Below the pieces are notes generated by a model. It searched no databases. It saw nothing but the letters and a program-made list of their open reading frames with translations, and was not told the origin of the DNA. 64,000 bases of DNA from Gemmatimonadota bacterium (GTDB lineage: Bacteria > Latescibacterota > UBA2968 > GCA-2709665), in the NCBI GenBank assembly GCA_028874335.1, contig JAPPJY010000088.1:198255-262254 (forward strand), written 5' to 3'. Every line of letters starts with the position of its first letter. Within the stretch, counting starts at the first letter, position 1. Below, piece after piece: positions 46,072-53,845 of the stretch. Both the position numbers and the translations under genes were made by a program.

Positions 46072-46109
46072 GTCGGTCTGCCCGCGACAGGCTTTGCCGG
46101 CAGAGCGAC
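46072..46109. other. Hairpin after the metallophosphoesterase gene
   Basis: GTCGGTCTGCC and GGCAGAGCGAC pair with one central mismatch. An exact GTTRRRY word (GTTAAAC, 46124-46130) follows, but no left partner was found. It is recorded as a structured spacer rather than an attC site. Confidence 0.5.
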
Positions 46110-46156
46110 TTCATAAAAGGATTGTTAAACCGCGCGGCGAAAGGATATAAAGCACC

Positions 46157-46807
46157 ATGCTGAGAGCCATTCTTTGGGACAACGACGGCGTCCTGGTCGA
46201 CACCGAAGGCCTGTACTTCCAGACCTGCCGCGAAATCTTGGAAACCCTCGGCGTCGCCCTGAGCGAAGCCCGTTTCATCGAGTACTTCCTCAAGTCCAGC
46301 GACGGCCTCAGGAGGATCGCCGCCGAACACGGCATAGACGAACAAACGCTGGAGTCCGCCCGCATCCGGCGCAACGCCCGCTTCACCGAACTCGTAAGGG
46401 CCGGCGTGCCCGTCATCGGCGGCGCCCGCCAGGTGCTGCGCCAACTCCACGGTACGGTGCGCATGGGCATCGTCACCAGTTCGCGGCGGGAGCACTTTGA
46501 GATCATCCACGCCGCCACCGGCATGCTGGACTACATTGATTTCACGCTCATGCGTGAAGACTACCGGAATTCCAAGCCCGATCCCGAGCCCTACCTGACG
46601 GCCATGCGGCAAAACGGCCTCAGCGCCGCCGAATGCGTAGTTATCGAAGACTCGGACCGGGGGCTGCGCGCCGCACTGGCGGCCGGGCTGCGCTGCATCG
46701 TCATTCCGTACGGCCTTACACGCGGCCTGGACTTCACCGGCGCCCTGCGGCAACTGACCGATATCCGTCAGGTTCCACCGCTGATCCATGAGCTTATGCA
46801 AACTTAG
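46157..46807 (+). CDS. HAD-superfamily hydrolase, beta-phosphoglucomutase-like
   Basis: The DNDGVLVDTE motif gives the nucleophile and acid Asp pair, followed by an alpha-helical cap (residues ~15-85), GIVTSSRREHFEI (motif II Ser), NSKPDPEPYL (Lys) and VIEDSDRGLRAALAAGL (metal Asp). It acts as a phosphatase or mutase on sugar phosphates. 216 residues. The DNA is C-rich at third positions, unlike the next gene. Confidence 0.93.
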   Translation: MLRAILWDNDGVLVDTEGLYFQTCREILETLGVALSEARFIEYFLKSSDGLRRIAAEHGIDEQTLESARIRRNARFTELVRAGVPVIGGARQVLRQLHGTVRMGIVTSSRREHFEIIHAATGMLDYIDFTLMREDYRNSKPDPEPYLTAMRQNGLSAAECVVIEDSDRGLRAALAAGLRCIVIPYGLTRGLDFTGALRQLTDIRQVPPLIHELMQT

Positions 46808-46841
46808 TACAACAAGGGAAAGGCTACCCGGTGACGGTCAA

Positions 46842-47717
46842 ATGAAGCTACACATTCTCGGGAACGGGGGTCCGCGTCCCAGCCGCATGGGTGAACGCTA
46901 CGGATGTTCCTGCATTCTCGACATCGGTGACGATCGTATCATGGTTGATTGCGGGCCGGGCACAACCTATAAGATGGCACACATGGGAATGAGCCCGACA
47001 CAGGTGAATTCGGTTTTCCTGACCCACCATCATTCGGATCATATCGTTGATTTCCCGTGTTTTGCCTTGCTTCGGTTCGATCTCGACCCCGGCGATCTTC
47101 CTCCACTCAAAGTCTTTGGTCCGCCTCCGACAGTCGAATTCGTGGATCGCCTCTTTGGCAAGGATGGCGCCTTCCTTCCTGATATCGTTGCGCGTCGTGA
47201 ACACCACATCAGCCACCACGGGCACGTGGGGAGAGGCGGAACGCTTCCCCGCCCGGGCATGAAGGTCGATGTATCCGACATCAGTTCAGGAGCCGTTGTC
47301 GAGGGGAAAGGTTGGAAGACGACGGCTGTACAGGTTCCTCACGTTGAGCCCTACCTGACCGAACTGGCGTACCGGATCGATACGGATAACGGCAGCGTAC
47401 TCTTTCTGTGCGATGGCGCGGACTGTCCCGATCTGAGGCCATTGGCCAGGGGGGTCGATACATTCGTTACAGGGCTCTCTATGCGCAATTTCAAAGAGAA
47501 TGAGGAAGATGCGTCGCATCCGATCCGGGGCGTCAGCGCGGACATCTCGGAGGTCGTTGACATCGCTAATGAAGCCGGCATATCGAGGGTCGTGGTAATC
47601 CACTGCGGTTCTCCGCACAGTGAGGAGGTCGTCGGCAGGCTGCGTCAAGGCTACCATGGAAATGGATATTGCGGTTGTATCGTGTGTCCTGACGAGCTTA
47701 CGACGGTCGAGATATAG
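46842..47717 (+). CDS. Metallo-beta-lactamase-fold hydrolase, RNase Z/arylsulfatase-like
   Basis: ATG 46842 gives MKLHILGNGGPRPSRMGERY. The zinc motif THHHSDH (about residue 77) is followed by His residues in VPHVEPY and an Asp in LCDGADCPD. The start with a GxGGPRPS loop resembles the RNase Z/AtsA branch of the superfamily. The substrate could be a phosphodiester or a sulfate ester. 291 residues. Confidence 0.88.
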   Translation: MKLHILGNGGPRPSRMGERYGCSCILDIGDDRIMVDCGPGTTYKMAHMGMSPTQVNSVFLTHHHSDHIVDFPCFALLRFDLDPGDLPPLKVFGPPPTVEFVDRLFGKDGAFLPDIVARREHHISHHGHVGRGGTLPRPGMKVDVSDISSGAVVEGKGWKTTAVQVPHVEPYLTELAYRIDTDNGSVLFLCDGADCPDLRPLARGVDTFVTGLSMRNFKENEEDASHPIRGVSADISEVVDIANEAGISRVVVIHCGSPHSEEVVGRLRQGYHGNGYCGCIVCPDELTTVEI

Positions 47718-47816
47718 GTTGTGTAAGAGCAGAGAATCGGCCTGAACCCGGCACCGACGGTTGATCTTCGACATTCTACCGCGAGTTCGTTTGAAGACCA
47801 GGGAGCGATTTAATAC

Positions 47817-49286
47817 ATGGAGAAACCAATGACCGACCAGAAAGCGGCCTTCCTGTTCATTGACAATACGTTTGTCGAGAAACTCGACGGCGTCGTGCGA
47901 GGGGTCGTACCCGCAAAGAAGGTTTCGCACAAGCCGCTGATTGAGAAAGATCGGGCCTGGGAGGAGGAGTGGCTGATAGGCGGCTACGTCAACGTCCTGT
48001 ACGACGAAGACGAAGATATCTTCAAGATGTGGTACGGCGTGAGCCGGAGATTGAGCGAAACGCGTGGCGAAAGTGCGGACGGACTGGCCTACGCAGTGTC
48101 GCAGGACGGGATCCACTGGGAAAAACCCGTCCTCAACCTCGTCGAGGACGCCGGAAGCAAAGTGAATAACCTGGTCTTTCCCTTGCTGAGATGGGGGGCC
48201 GGGACAGGGGTCATGAAAGACCCCATCGAAACAGACCCCGCCAAACGCTACAAGATGCTCTTTATGTTCCAGAGCGGAGACATGATATTCGCCGGCATCG
48301 TCCAGCCGGTCTGTGTGGCGTATTCCGCCGACGGGATTCATTGGAACGTGCCCCAGCGCTGGCTCAACCCGGTCATTCCACAGGGCTCGGATACCCACCT
48401 GGTCGCTTATTGGGATGCTAAAATTCACCGCTACGTCGTCTATCTGCGGGGCCGGCCTAACGTGCGCATCATTTGCATGGCCGAGAGCGATGACTTCGAA
48501 AACTGGACCCCGCGCAAGATCATCGTCGCGCCCGATGAGCACGATCCCCCGCAGGACTTCGAGTTTTACGGCATGAGTTCGCTGGCGTTTCGCGGCTTTC
48601 GCATCGGCTTCCTGTCCGTGTTTCACACGCTCCACGAGGGATGGATCGCCCGGAACCGGATCGAAGACTGGATGCCGGAATGGATGAACCGGATGGACAT
48701 TCAGTTGACCTGCTCTAAGGATGGCCGGATCTGGCATCGGGCGGGCAACCGCGAACCCATTCTGGAATGCGGCCCCCGCGGAAGTCACGACAGTGGAAGT
48801 GTCTATCCGTCTCATTCCCCGTTTGTCCGCGGCGACGAGATCTGGGTCTATCACAGCTGCTCAAACGAACTGCACGGCGAGGGGACGCGCTACGGCGAGG
48901 AATCCCGGCGGGGAATCAATCTGGCGAAGATCGAAAAGGACCGGCTGGTCTGTCTGAAGACGGAGGCGCAGGGGGTGGTGACCACGGTCCCTCTGAGTAT
49001 CCAGCCCAATGCATTGTGGATCAACGCCGATGCGACCGGCGGTTCAATTCGAGTGGAGATTGTCGATCCGTTTGACCGGGTCGTGCCGGGCTTTGCCAAA
49101 GAAGACTGCATACCCTTCTCGGCGAATGAAGAAGAATACCGGGTACAATGGAAAAGCGATCCGCAAGGCGCAGTCGGGGATCAAGAGGGCGGGCTCGAAG
49201 AGAAGATGGTCTCACAGGCTCGCGGCGGGGTCAAGGTCAAGGTGTACCTGGACCGCGCCAGGCTGTTTGCGCTTTATGCGTCCTGA
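47817..49286 (+). CDS. Propeller glycosidase-like protein (paralogue of 28055-29605)
   Basis: 489 residues with the same repeating blade motif as its paralogue: FKMWYGVSRR, YAVSQDGIHWEKPVLN, VAYSADGIHWNVPQRW, MAESDDFENWTPRKII and LTCSKDGRIWHRAG. The C terminus (GSIRVEIVDPFDRVVPGF) matches the beta-sandwich of the other copy (GEIRVEIQDANGEPLKGL). No signal peptide. Starts at 47817 and 47829 are both possible. Confidence 0.75.
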   Translation: MEKPMTDQKAAFLFIDNTFVEKLDGVVRGVVPAKKVSHKPLIEKDRAWEEEWLIGGYVNVLYDEDEDIFKMWYGVSRRLSETRGESADGLAYAVSQDGIHWEKPVLNLVEDAGSKVNNLVFPLLRWGAGTGVMKDPIETDPAKRYKMLFMFQSGDMIFAGIVQPVCVAYSADGIHWNVPQRWLNPVIPQGSDTHLVAYWDAKIHRYVVYLRGRPNVRIICMAESDDFENWTPRKIIVAPDEHDPPQDFEFYGMSSLAFRGFRIGFLSVFHTLHEGWIARNRIEDWMPEWMNRMDIQLTCSKDGRIWHRAGNREPILECGPRGSHDSGSVYPSHSPFVRGDEIWVYHSCSNELHGEGTRYGEESRRGINLAKIEKDRLVCLKTEAQGVVTTVPLSIQPNALWINADATGGSIRVEIVDPFDRVVPGFAKEDCIPFSANEEEYRVQWKSDPQGAVGDQEGGLEEKMVSQARGGVKVKVYLDRARLFALYAS

Positions 49287-49330
49287 AGCCATTTCACAGA
49301 ATCACAAGTCAGGCCGTGCGGAGGACCGCT

Positions 49331-50458
49331 ATGAAGTGGGAGCTGCTGCATCCGGACCAGGAGCAAGCCGAGGATGTACCCTGCAGGCGGGCTGCCTTCG
49401 GCGGGATGTTGAGCTACAATGGATGCGTCTACCTGTTCGGGGGGATCAAAGTGATGTACGGCCGGCCGAAAGGGCCTGGAGATCTCTCCGTCCAGGGCTC
49501 ACTGAACGACCTGTGGCGTTACGACCCGGGTCGAGCCCGGTGGACGCGCCTGGAAGACCACGATGGGCGCATCGGGTTCAGGCCGTCCGATACCAGGCCG
49601 TGTACCCGGAAGCTCACGACCTGGCTGCCGGTGAACGGCAGGCTCTATCTTTTTGGCGGGTCCTCAGTGCAGGGCCCCGGCGAGCGGGGGATCAAACTGA
49701 ACGATCTCTGGGCCTACGATCCGAAGACAGCCTCGTGGGAGCTGATAGAGCCTGACGACGGGCGCGAATCGGGAATAATGGCGGATGGGCATCGTCCCGC
49801 CGGGTCGGGCGGGATGGGGGCGGCCGTTCTGGGCGATTGCCTGTATCTGATGGGGGGACATGGCGCGATGACGCACGCACAGCTGTGGAGGTACAAGGCG
49901 ACGGCCGCGAAATGGGAGTGCCTGGGGCCTGCATCGACAGGGTGCGACGGTTGGCCGCCGAAACGTTACTGTCCCGCGTTTGCCGGTTGGAACGGCAGGC
50001 TCTACCTGTGGGGCGGCCGGGACAGCCAGGGTCGAGCGCCGGAGTTCTACAACGATCTGTGGGAATACGATCCCGGCGGAGGCGCCTGGACCTGCATTGA
50101 GGGGCACCGGACGGATGACGTTGTACGGCCTTCACCCCGGTACGGGCTGGGATACGCTGTGATCGGAGATCAGCTGTATCTGTTCGGAGGATTTGCAGGA
50201 GGGGAAGGGGAGCACCCACAGCTGAACGATCTTTGGCAATACGATCTTCGTGCCGGCCGTTGGGAATGTCTGTATCCACACAATGGTGCGAAGGATTACT
50301 CTGCCGGGGCCGAACGTCCCGGTGTAAAGCGAATCCCCGTTATGGCAGTGGAGGGCGGTTCCGTCTATCTCTTCGGGGGGCTGGACCTGGCTACCGGTCC
50401 GCAAGGTGAAGGGCCGCTGGCGGCGTACAACGATTTCTGGCGCGGAACGCCGGCCTGA
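49331..50458 (+). CDS. Kelch-repeat beta-propeller protein
   Basis: ATG 49331. Six copies of the kelch core YLxGG appear (YLFGGIKV, YLFGGSSV, YLMGGHGA, YLWGGRDS, YLFGGFAG, YLFGGLDL), each followed by a LNDLWxYD-type strand, which makes one complete six-bladed propeller. No signal peptide or catalytic motif. It probably binds a protein or glycan. 375 residues, 44 bp after the propeller glycosidase-like gene. Confidence 0.88.
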   Translation: MKWELLHPDQEQAEDVPCRRAAFGGMLSYNGCVYLFGGIKVMYGRPKGPGDLSVQGSLNDLWRYDPGRARWTRLEDHDGRIGFRPSDTRPCTRKLTTWLPVNGRLYLFGGSSVQGPGERGIKLNDLWAYDPKTASWELIEPDDGRESGIMADGHRPAGSGGMGAAVLGDCLYLMGGHGAMTHAQLWRYKATAAKWECLGPASTGCDGWPPKRYCPAFAGWNGRLYLWGGRDSQGRAPEFYNDLWEYDPGGGAWTCIEGHRTDDVVRPSPRYGLGYAVIGDQLYLFGGFAGGEGEHPQLNDLWQYDLRAGRWECLYPHNGAKDYSAGAERPGVKRIPVMAVEGGSVYLFGGLDLATGPQGEGPLAAYNDFWRGTPA

Positions 50459-50524
50459 CACGGCGTTTCCTGGAGTAGATTCCGTATTTGCATGTGAAGA
50501 CCGAAGTCGATCCGATCCGGCTTG

Positions 50525-50897
50525 AGTCCAGCCGCACTTGCCCCAGTCCTTCTTCGCCTCGTTCGGGCAGCGTCTCGAAACGCTCGGTTGCACGACGCAC
50601 CAACGACACCTTCAGCAGTCGGATGTACTCACGCAGGATCGTGATCCCTCCCTGATAGCCCTGCCAATGCAATTCCCGCAACAGTACCGTGCCCGACACA
50701 TCGAACTGATCCATGCCCGTCCGGATCGTGTCTCTATACGCATCCAGCTTCGACGATCTCTGTGCATTGACTTCGAGGAACACCTCGTCACGGCTCAGTT
50801 GGCTATACTCCGTGTGCCGCGAAACTCCCAACTGACCGGCGATCCTCGTCTTCGGAACGCCTTGACCAACGTGAGAATCTTGCACACTATACGTCAT
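50525..50897 (-). pseudogene. Remnant of an IS21-family transposase (istA) N-terminal region
   Basis: On the minus strand the frame reads GVPKTRIAGQLGVSRHT, KLDAYRDTIRTGMDQF, GYQGGITILREYIR and RFETLPERGEEGLGQV, which follows the IstA order of helix-turn-helix, KLDPF-like box, GYxGG box and RFET...GEQ-QVDWG box. The catalytic DDE region is missing and the start is degraded. No istB or terminal repeats are seen. It marks an old insertion just upstream of the toxin-antitoxin pair. Confidence 0.75.
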
Positions 50898-50906
50898 TGG
50901 CGTATA
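50888..50906. promoter_or_regulatory. Inverted-repeat operator before the toxin-antitoxin pair
   Basis: TATACG, 7 bases, CGTATA lies 9 bp upstream of the toxin start. Placement and palindromic form suit autoregulation by the XRE antitoxin encoded second. Confidence 0.55.
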
Positions 50907-50914
50907 TTGGATAT

Positions 50915-51232
50915 ATGATTTTCGTCGAAACGCCAATCTTCACAAGACAGATCTTGACCCTTCTGTCGGATGAGGACTATCGGGCAATACAGTTGGCACT
51001 CCTATTCCGGCCAGAATCGGGAAAGATAGTTCAGCGGACAGGTGGATTGCGAAAACTGAGATGGAATTTGCCGCACGCGGGCAAGCGGGGCGGTGTTCGT
51101 GTGATCTACTATTGGGACAAGCCAACTGAGGTTCTGTATATGTTGTGGGTGTATAGCAAGCGCCAACAAGACGATCTCACCCCTCGTCAGTGTAAGCTGC
51201 TTAGTAATCTCGTAAAGGAGTATCTGGCATGA
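50915..51232 (+). CDS. RelE/HigB-family toxin
   Basis: ATG 50915 gives MIFVETPIFTRQI. The segment RTGGLRKLRWNLPHAGKRGG followed by VRVIYYW is the conserved core of RelE/HigB2-like mRNA interferases, with basic residues for RNA contact and a late Tyr. 105 residues. Its stop overlaps the antitoxin start (ATGA), and the toxin-first order is that of higBA-type operons. Confidence 0.9.
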   Translation: MIFVETPIFTRQILTLLSDEDYRAIQLALLFRPESGKIVQRTGGLRKLRWNLPHAGKRGGVRVIYYWDKPTEVLYMLWVYSKRQQDDLTPRQCKLLSNLVKEYLA

Positions 51233-51519
51233 ATGAGCGCGAATTTGACCAACTTGCAGCCAGCGTCAAGCAAGCCGGAGCGATCAAGCGCGGCAAGTTG
51301 AAGCCAGGGCGCACGACCCGGATGGATCCCGAAGACATTCGCATGATCCGGCGAAAACTGGATAAATCCCAATCTGAATTTGCCCTGATGATCGGTGTCA
51401 GCGTCTCGACTTTGCAGAATTGGGAGCAGGGACGTCGCCGTCCGGAGGGACCTGCTCGGGCTTTGCTCAAGATTGCTTCGGAAAATCCCGAAACTGTGGC
51501 ACGGTCGTTAAGCGCTTGA
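51229..51519 (+). CDS. XRE-family antitoxin (HigA2-like)
   Basis: 96 residues with the C-terminal helix-turn-helix LDKSQSEFALMIGVSVSTLQ and NWEQGRRRPEGPARALLKIA, the standard antitoxin partner of RelE/HigB toxins. It overlaps the toxin stop by 4 bp. It should neutralise the toxin and repress the operon through the upstream palindrome. Confidence 0.92.
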   Translation: MNEREFDQLAASVKQAGAIKRGKLKPGRTTRMDPEDIRMIRRKLDKSQSEFALMIGVSVSTLQNWEQGRRRPEGPARALLKIASENPETVARSLSA

Positions 51520-51556
51520 GCAACCACGCGCCCCTGCCCACTTTGCCGGTGGGCTC

Positions 51557-51769
51557 GTGCATCCCGGTCCGCTACCCATTGGTGCCGCAGATGACGCGTT
51601 CCACATTGCCCTATCGGCTGTGCACACTGTCGATTTTCTTCTCACCTGGAACTTCAAGCACATTGACAATGCTCTGCTCAAGCCACGGGTTCGAGCCCTC
51701 TGTGCTGAGCATGGGCATCCGTGTCCGGAGATCTGCACTCCGCAGGAAATGATAGGAGACCTACCATGA
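51557..51769 (+). pseudogene. C-terminal fragment of a PIN-domain (VapC-like) toxin
   Basis: ADDAFHIALSAVHTVDFLLT followed by WNFKHIDNA is the second half of a PIN domain, with the DA-x-H and WN-x-xH motifs typical of VapC-like RNases. The N-terminal half with the first catalytic Asp/Glu is absent; upstream sequence bears no homology and runs into the preceding antitoxin. Only ~70 residues remain, so it should be inactive. Confidence 0.75.
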
Positions 51770-51960
51770 TGAAGGATGAAGTCATAGCCGCCTTGTGGAA
51801 GACCAAGGAGGATATTGCTCGCGAGCACGGCTTTGACGTGAAGCGCCTCGGCGCCATGCTCCGCGAAAGAGAGCGTGCATATGCCGACAGGGTTGTAGAC
51901 TGGTCCCATTCCAAGAGGCGCGAGAGCCGGGCCGTTAGCGAAGAGCACGAGGCTTCGTAA
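51766..51960 (+). CDS. Small VapB-like antitoxin downstream of the PIN remnant
   Basis: ATG 51766 overlaps the PIN stop (ATGA), with AGGAG upstream. The 64-residue protein MKDEVIAALWKTKEDIAREH followed by GFDVKRLGAMLRERE resembles the small helical antitoxins that follow PIN toxins. It seems intact even though its toxin is truncated, which would make it an antidote without a toxin. Confidence 0.68.
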   Translation: MMKDEVIAALWKTKEDIAREHGFDVKRLGAMLRERERAYADRVVDWSHSKRRESRAVSEEHEAS

Positions 51961-51987
51961 CCCCACTCCGCCACGTCAGCCTCCAGC

Positions 51988-52082
51988 ACATAACGGCACG
52001 GTTTGCGCTGCGTCGTTTTCGCTCCTTGGCCTCCGGCACCCCTCGACAAGCTCGGGGTTCGAAAACGGCAAAAACGTCACTC
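51988..52082 (+). other. attC-like site B
   Basis: Left box ACATAAC and right box GTCACTC (one base from GTTRRRY apart from its interior), inner arms GGTTTGCG and CGAAAACGG, and an apical hairpin CCCCTCGACAAGCTCGGGG. It starts 28 bp after the antitoxin stop. The shared inner words TTGCGCTGCG and GGTTCG are present. It forms the left boundary of the methyltransferase cassette. Confidence 0.62.
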
Positions 52083-52140
52083 AAAAAAGTGAGGCACTGG
52101 TCAATCAACTCGTCGGCATTTATCACAGATAGCGTGCAGT

Positions 52141-52908
52141 ATGAATTTAGACAAGCTTGTTGATACATGGAAACGTGAAGAGGAACAGCTCTTCTCGGGA
52201 TGGGACTTTTCCTGGCTGGATGGAAGGATGTTCGAAGAGCAAGCTCCATGGTCCTATTCTTCACGGGCTGCCGAGCTAATGCGCCGATGCTCATCCGTCA
52301 TTGACCTGGGAACCGGTGGTGGCGAGCGGCTCCTGGACTTACAGGAATTCTGGCCTGAAGTGGCTGTGGCAACGGAGGAATATGCACCAAACCGCAAGTT
52401 GGCAACGGAACGTCTCGTTCCAAAGGGAGCGAAAGTTGTGGATGTGCGATTAACTGATTCCGATCCAGTGCCTTTTTGCGAGGGCGAGTTCGATCTCGTT
52501 CTGAATCGCCATTCCGCATTCAATCCCAATGAAATCGCCCGTATTCTCGCGCCTGGCGGTACATTCCTGACGCAGCAGATTCACGGGTTATGGGCCTATG
52601 ACTTGCTGGCAGCGTTTGACGTGAAACCCCAATGGCCCGGATCCACCCTTGAAAGGTACGTGGCTCAATTGAGAACGACGGGCCTGACCATTCTCAATGC
52701 CGATGAATGGTCTGGCCGGCTGGCTTTCGCCGACGTAGGCGCCGTGGTCTATTACTTGAAGGCGGTTCCCTGGCTGGTCCCCGGGTTTTCTGTCGAAACG
52801 CACGTGGAGCACCTGTTGAGGCTGCAACACCGGCTTGACAGCGGCGATGAGCTGGCGTTCACAGCAAGGAAATTCTTGATTGAAGCGCAAAAAGAGGGGC
52901 CAAATTGA
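52141..52908 (+). CDS. Class I SAM-dependent methyltransferase (cassette gene)
   Basis: 255 residues. VIDLGTGGGERLLDL is the SAM loop, FDLVLNRHSAFNPNEIARIL the motif II region and LAPGGTFLTQQIHG the post-II loop; this order resembles many small-molecule or rRNA methyltransferases found on cassettes. It is the only gene between attC-like sites B and C, which would define a cassette of about 960 bp. The start has no strong ribosome site, as is common in cassettes. Confidence 0.88.
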   Translation: MNLDKLVDTWKREEEQLFSGWDFSWLDGRMFEEQAPWSYSSRAAELMRRCSSVIDLGTGGGERLLDLQEFWPEVAVATEEYAPNRKLATERLVPKGAKVVDVRLTDSDPVPFCEGEFDLVLNRHSAFNPNEIARILAPGGTFLTQQIHGLWAYDLLAAFDVKPQWPGSTLERYVAQLRTTGLTILNADEWSGRLAFADVGAVVYYLKAVPWLVPGFSVETHVEHLLRLQHRLDSGDELAFTARKFLIEAQKEGPN

Positions 52909-52942
52909 AAAGCGCCATACGGTTTCGATTGTGATCATTTTC

Positions 52943-53043
52943 GTCTAACAGCCCGGTGTTGCACTGCGGCGCCATCGCCGTCCTGGCCGACGGCAACCCG
53001 CCCATAGAGCCGGGCGGGTAAGCAAGTGGCGGGATCGTTGGCC
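52943..53043 (+). other. attC-like site C (best example)
   Basis: GTCTAAC matches the left box RYYYAAC exactly, and the right box is GTTGGCC. Aligning the left arm with the reverse complement of the right arm gives TAAC, CCCG and TTGC as paired blocks with small bulges, the known bulged form of attC. 101 bp, 35 bp after the methyltransferase stop. Confidence 0.72.
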
Positions 53044-53218
53044 GAAATTGCCCCACCCAATGAACAACGACATATAGCAGAAAGGACAGGAATCCCCAAC
53101 AAACCAGCCTCTTAAAGTCCTCCCTTTATTCCTTTCCGACTACTCGTCTCGAATGCTTCACAGGCAGGCCGAGTTTCATCGAATGGTAATGCCTCCCGCT
53201 CTCGCGTTTGTTCCGATA

Positions 53219-53657
53219 CATGTCATTCTGAGCGGAGTCGAAGCGTATTTCGCCGCTTCGGTCTCGCGCTGCAAGCGGACCTGCTGCCTCTCAGTTATCG
53301 ACACGTGCAAATCACACGGGTAGGAAACGATGCTGCAGTAGATCCTTCGTCGGCCTGGGAGCCCCTTCGACAGGCTCAGGGCAAGTGCTCTGGATGACAG
53401 TCTGGCGTCAAGTGAAACCGACGCATTTCGCGGACGTTGCACCCAGGCCTCCTCTGGATGACAGTTCTTGCCGACACCTGACCGACACGTTTCGCCAATG
53501 GTTGTGGCACGGCATGTCATTCTGAGCGGAGTCGAAGAATCTACCGTCATCTCGATTGGACGTGTAGCACATGCCCTTTGAAGACGACCCTGTGCGCGGA
53601 CGCATCAACTGCCTTATGGCCTTTCGACACGCTCGAGGCAAGTCCTCAAAATGACAG
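53219..53657. repeat. Cluster of REP-like dispersed repeats
   Basis: Two copies of TGTCATTCTGAGCGGAGTCG (53220, 53515) alternate with inverted relatives such as CCCTTCGACAGGCTCAGGGC with ATGACAG (53364-53400), ATGACAG (53458) and TTTCGACACGCTCGAGG with ATGACAG (53621-53657). They can fold as hairpins in pairs. This occupies most of an 800 bp spacer (53044-53845) in which I see no gene. Single copies of the same motif occur at 27092, 31204, 52039 and 61567. Confidence 0.75.
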
Positions 53658-53845
53658 TCTTCTCAAAGGTAGGTTCGACTCGTTTCGCCAATGGTCTTGG
53701 ACGATTTTTCCAGGCGTTTATTTCGCGATTTTCGTAGTTAATCAAATCCGTTCTTGGACAGGTGTGAGAAAAACACAGGATAAGTACACCCAATGCAATC
53801 CAAATGGGATATTATCGGTGAGGCCTTCATAATCAGAGGATCGAG

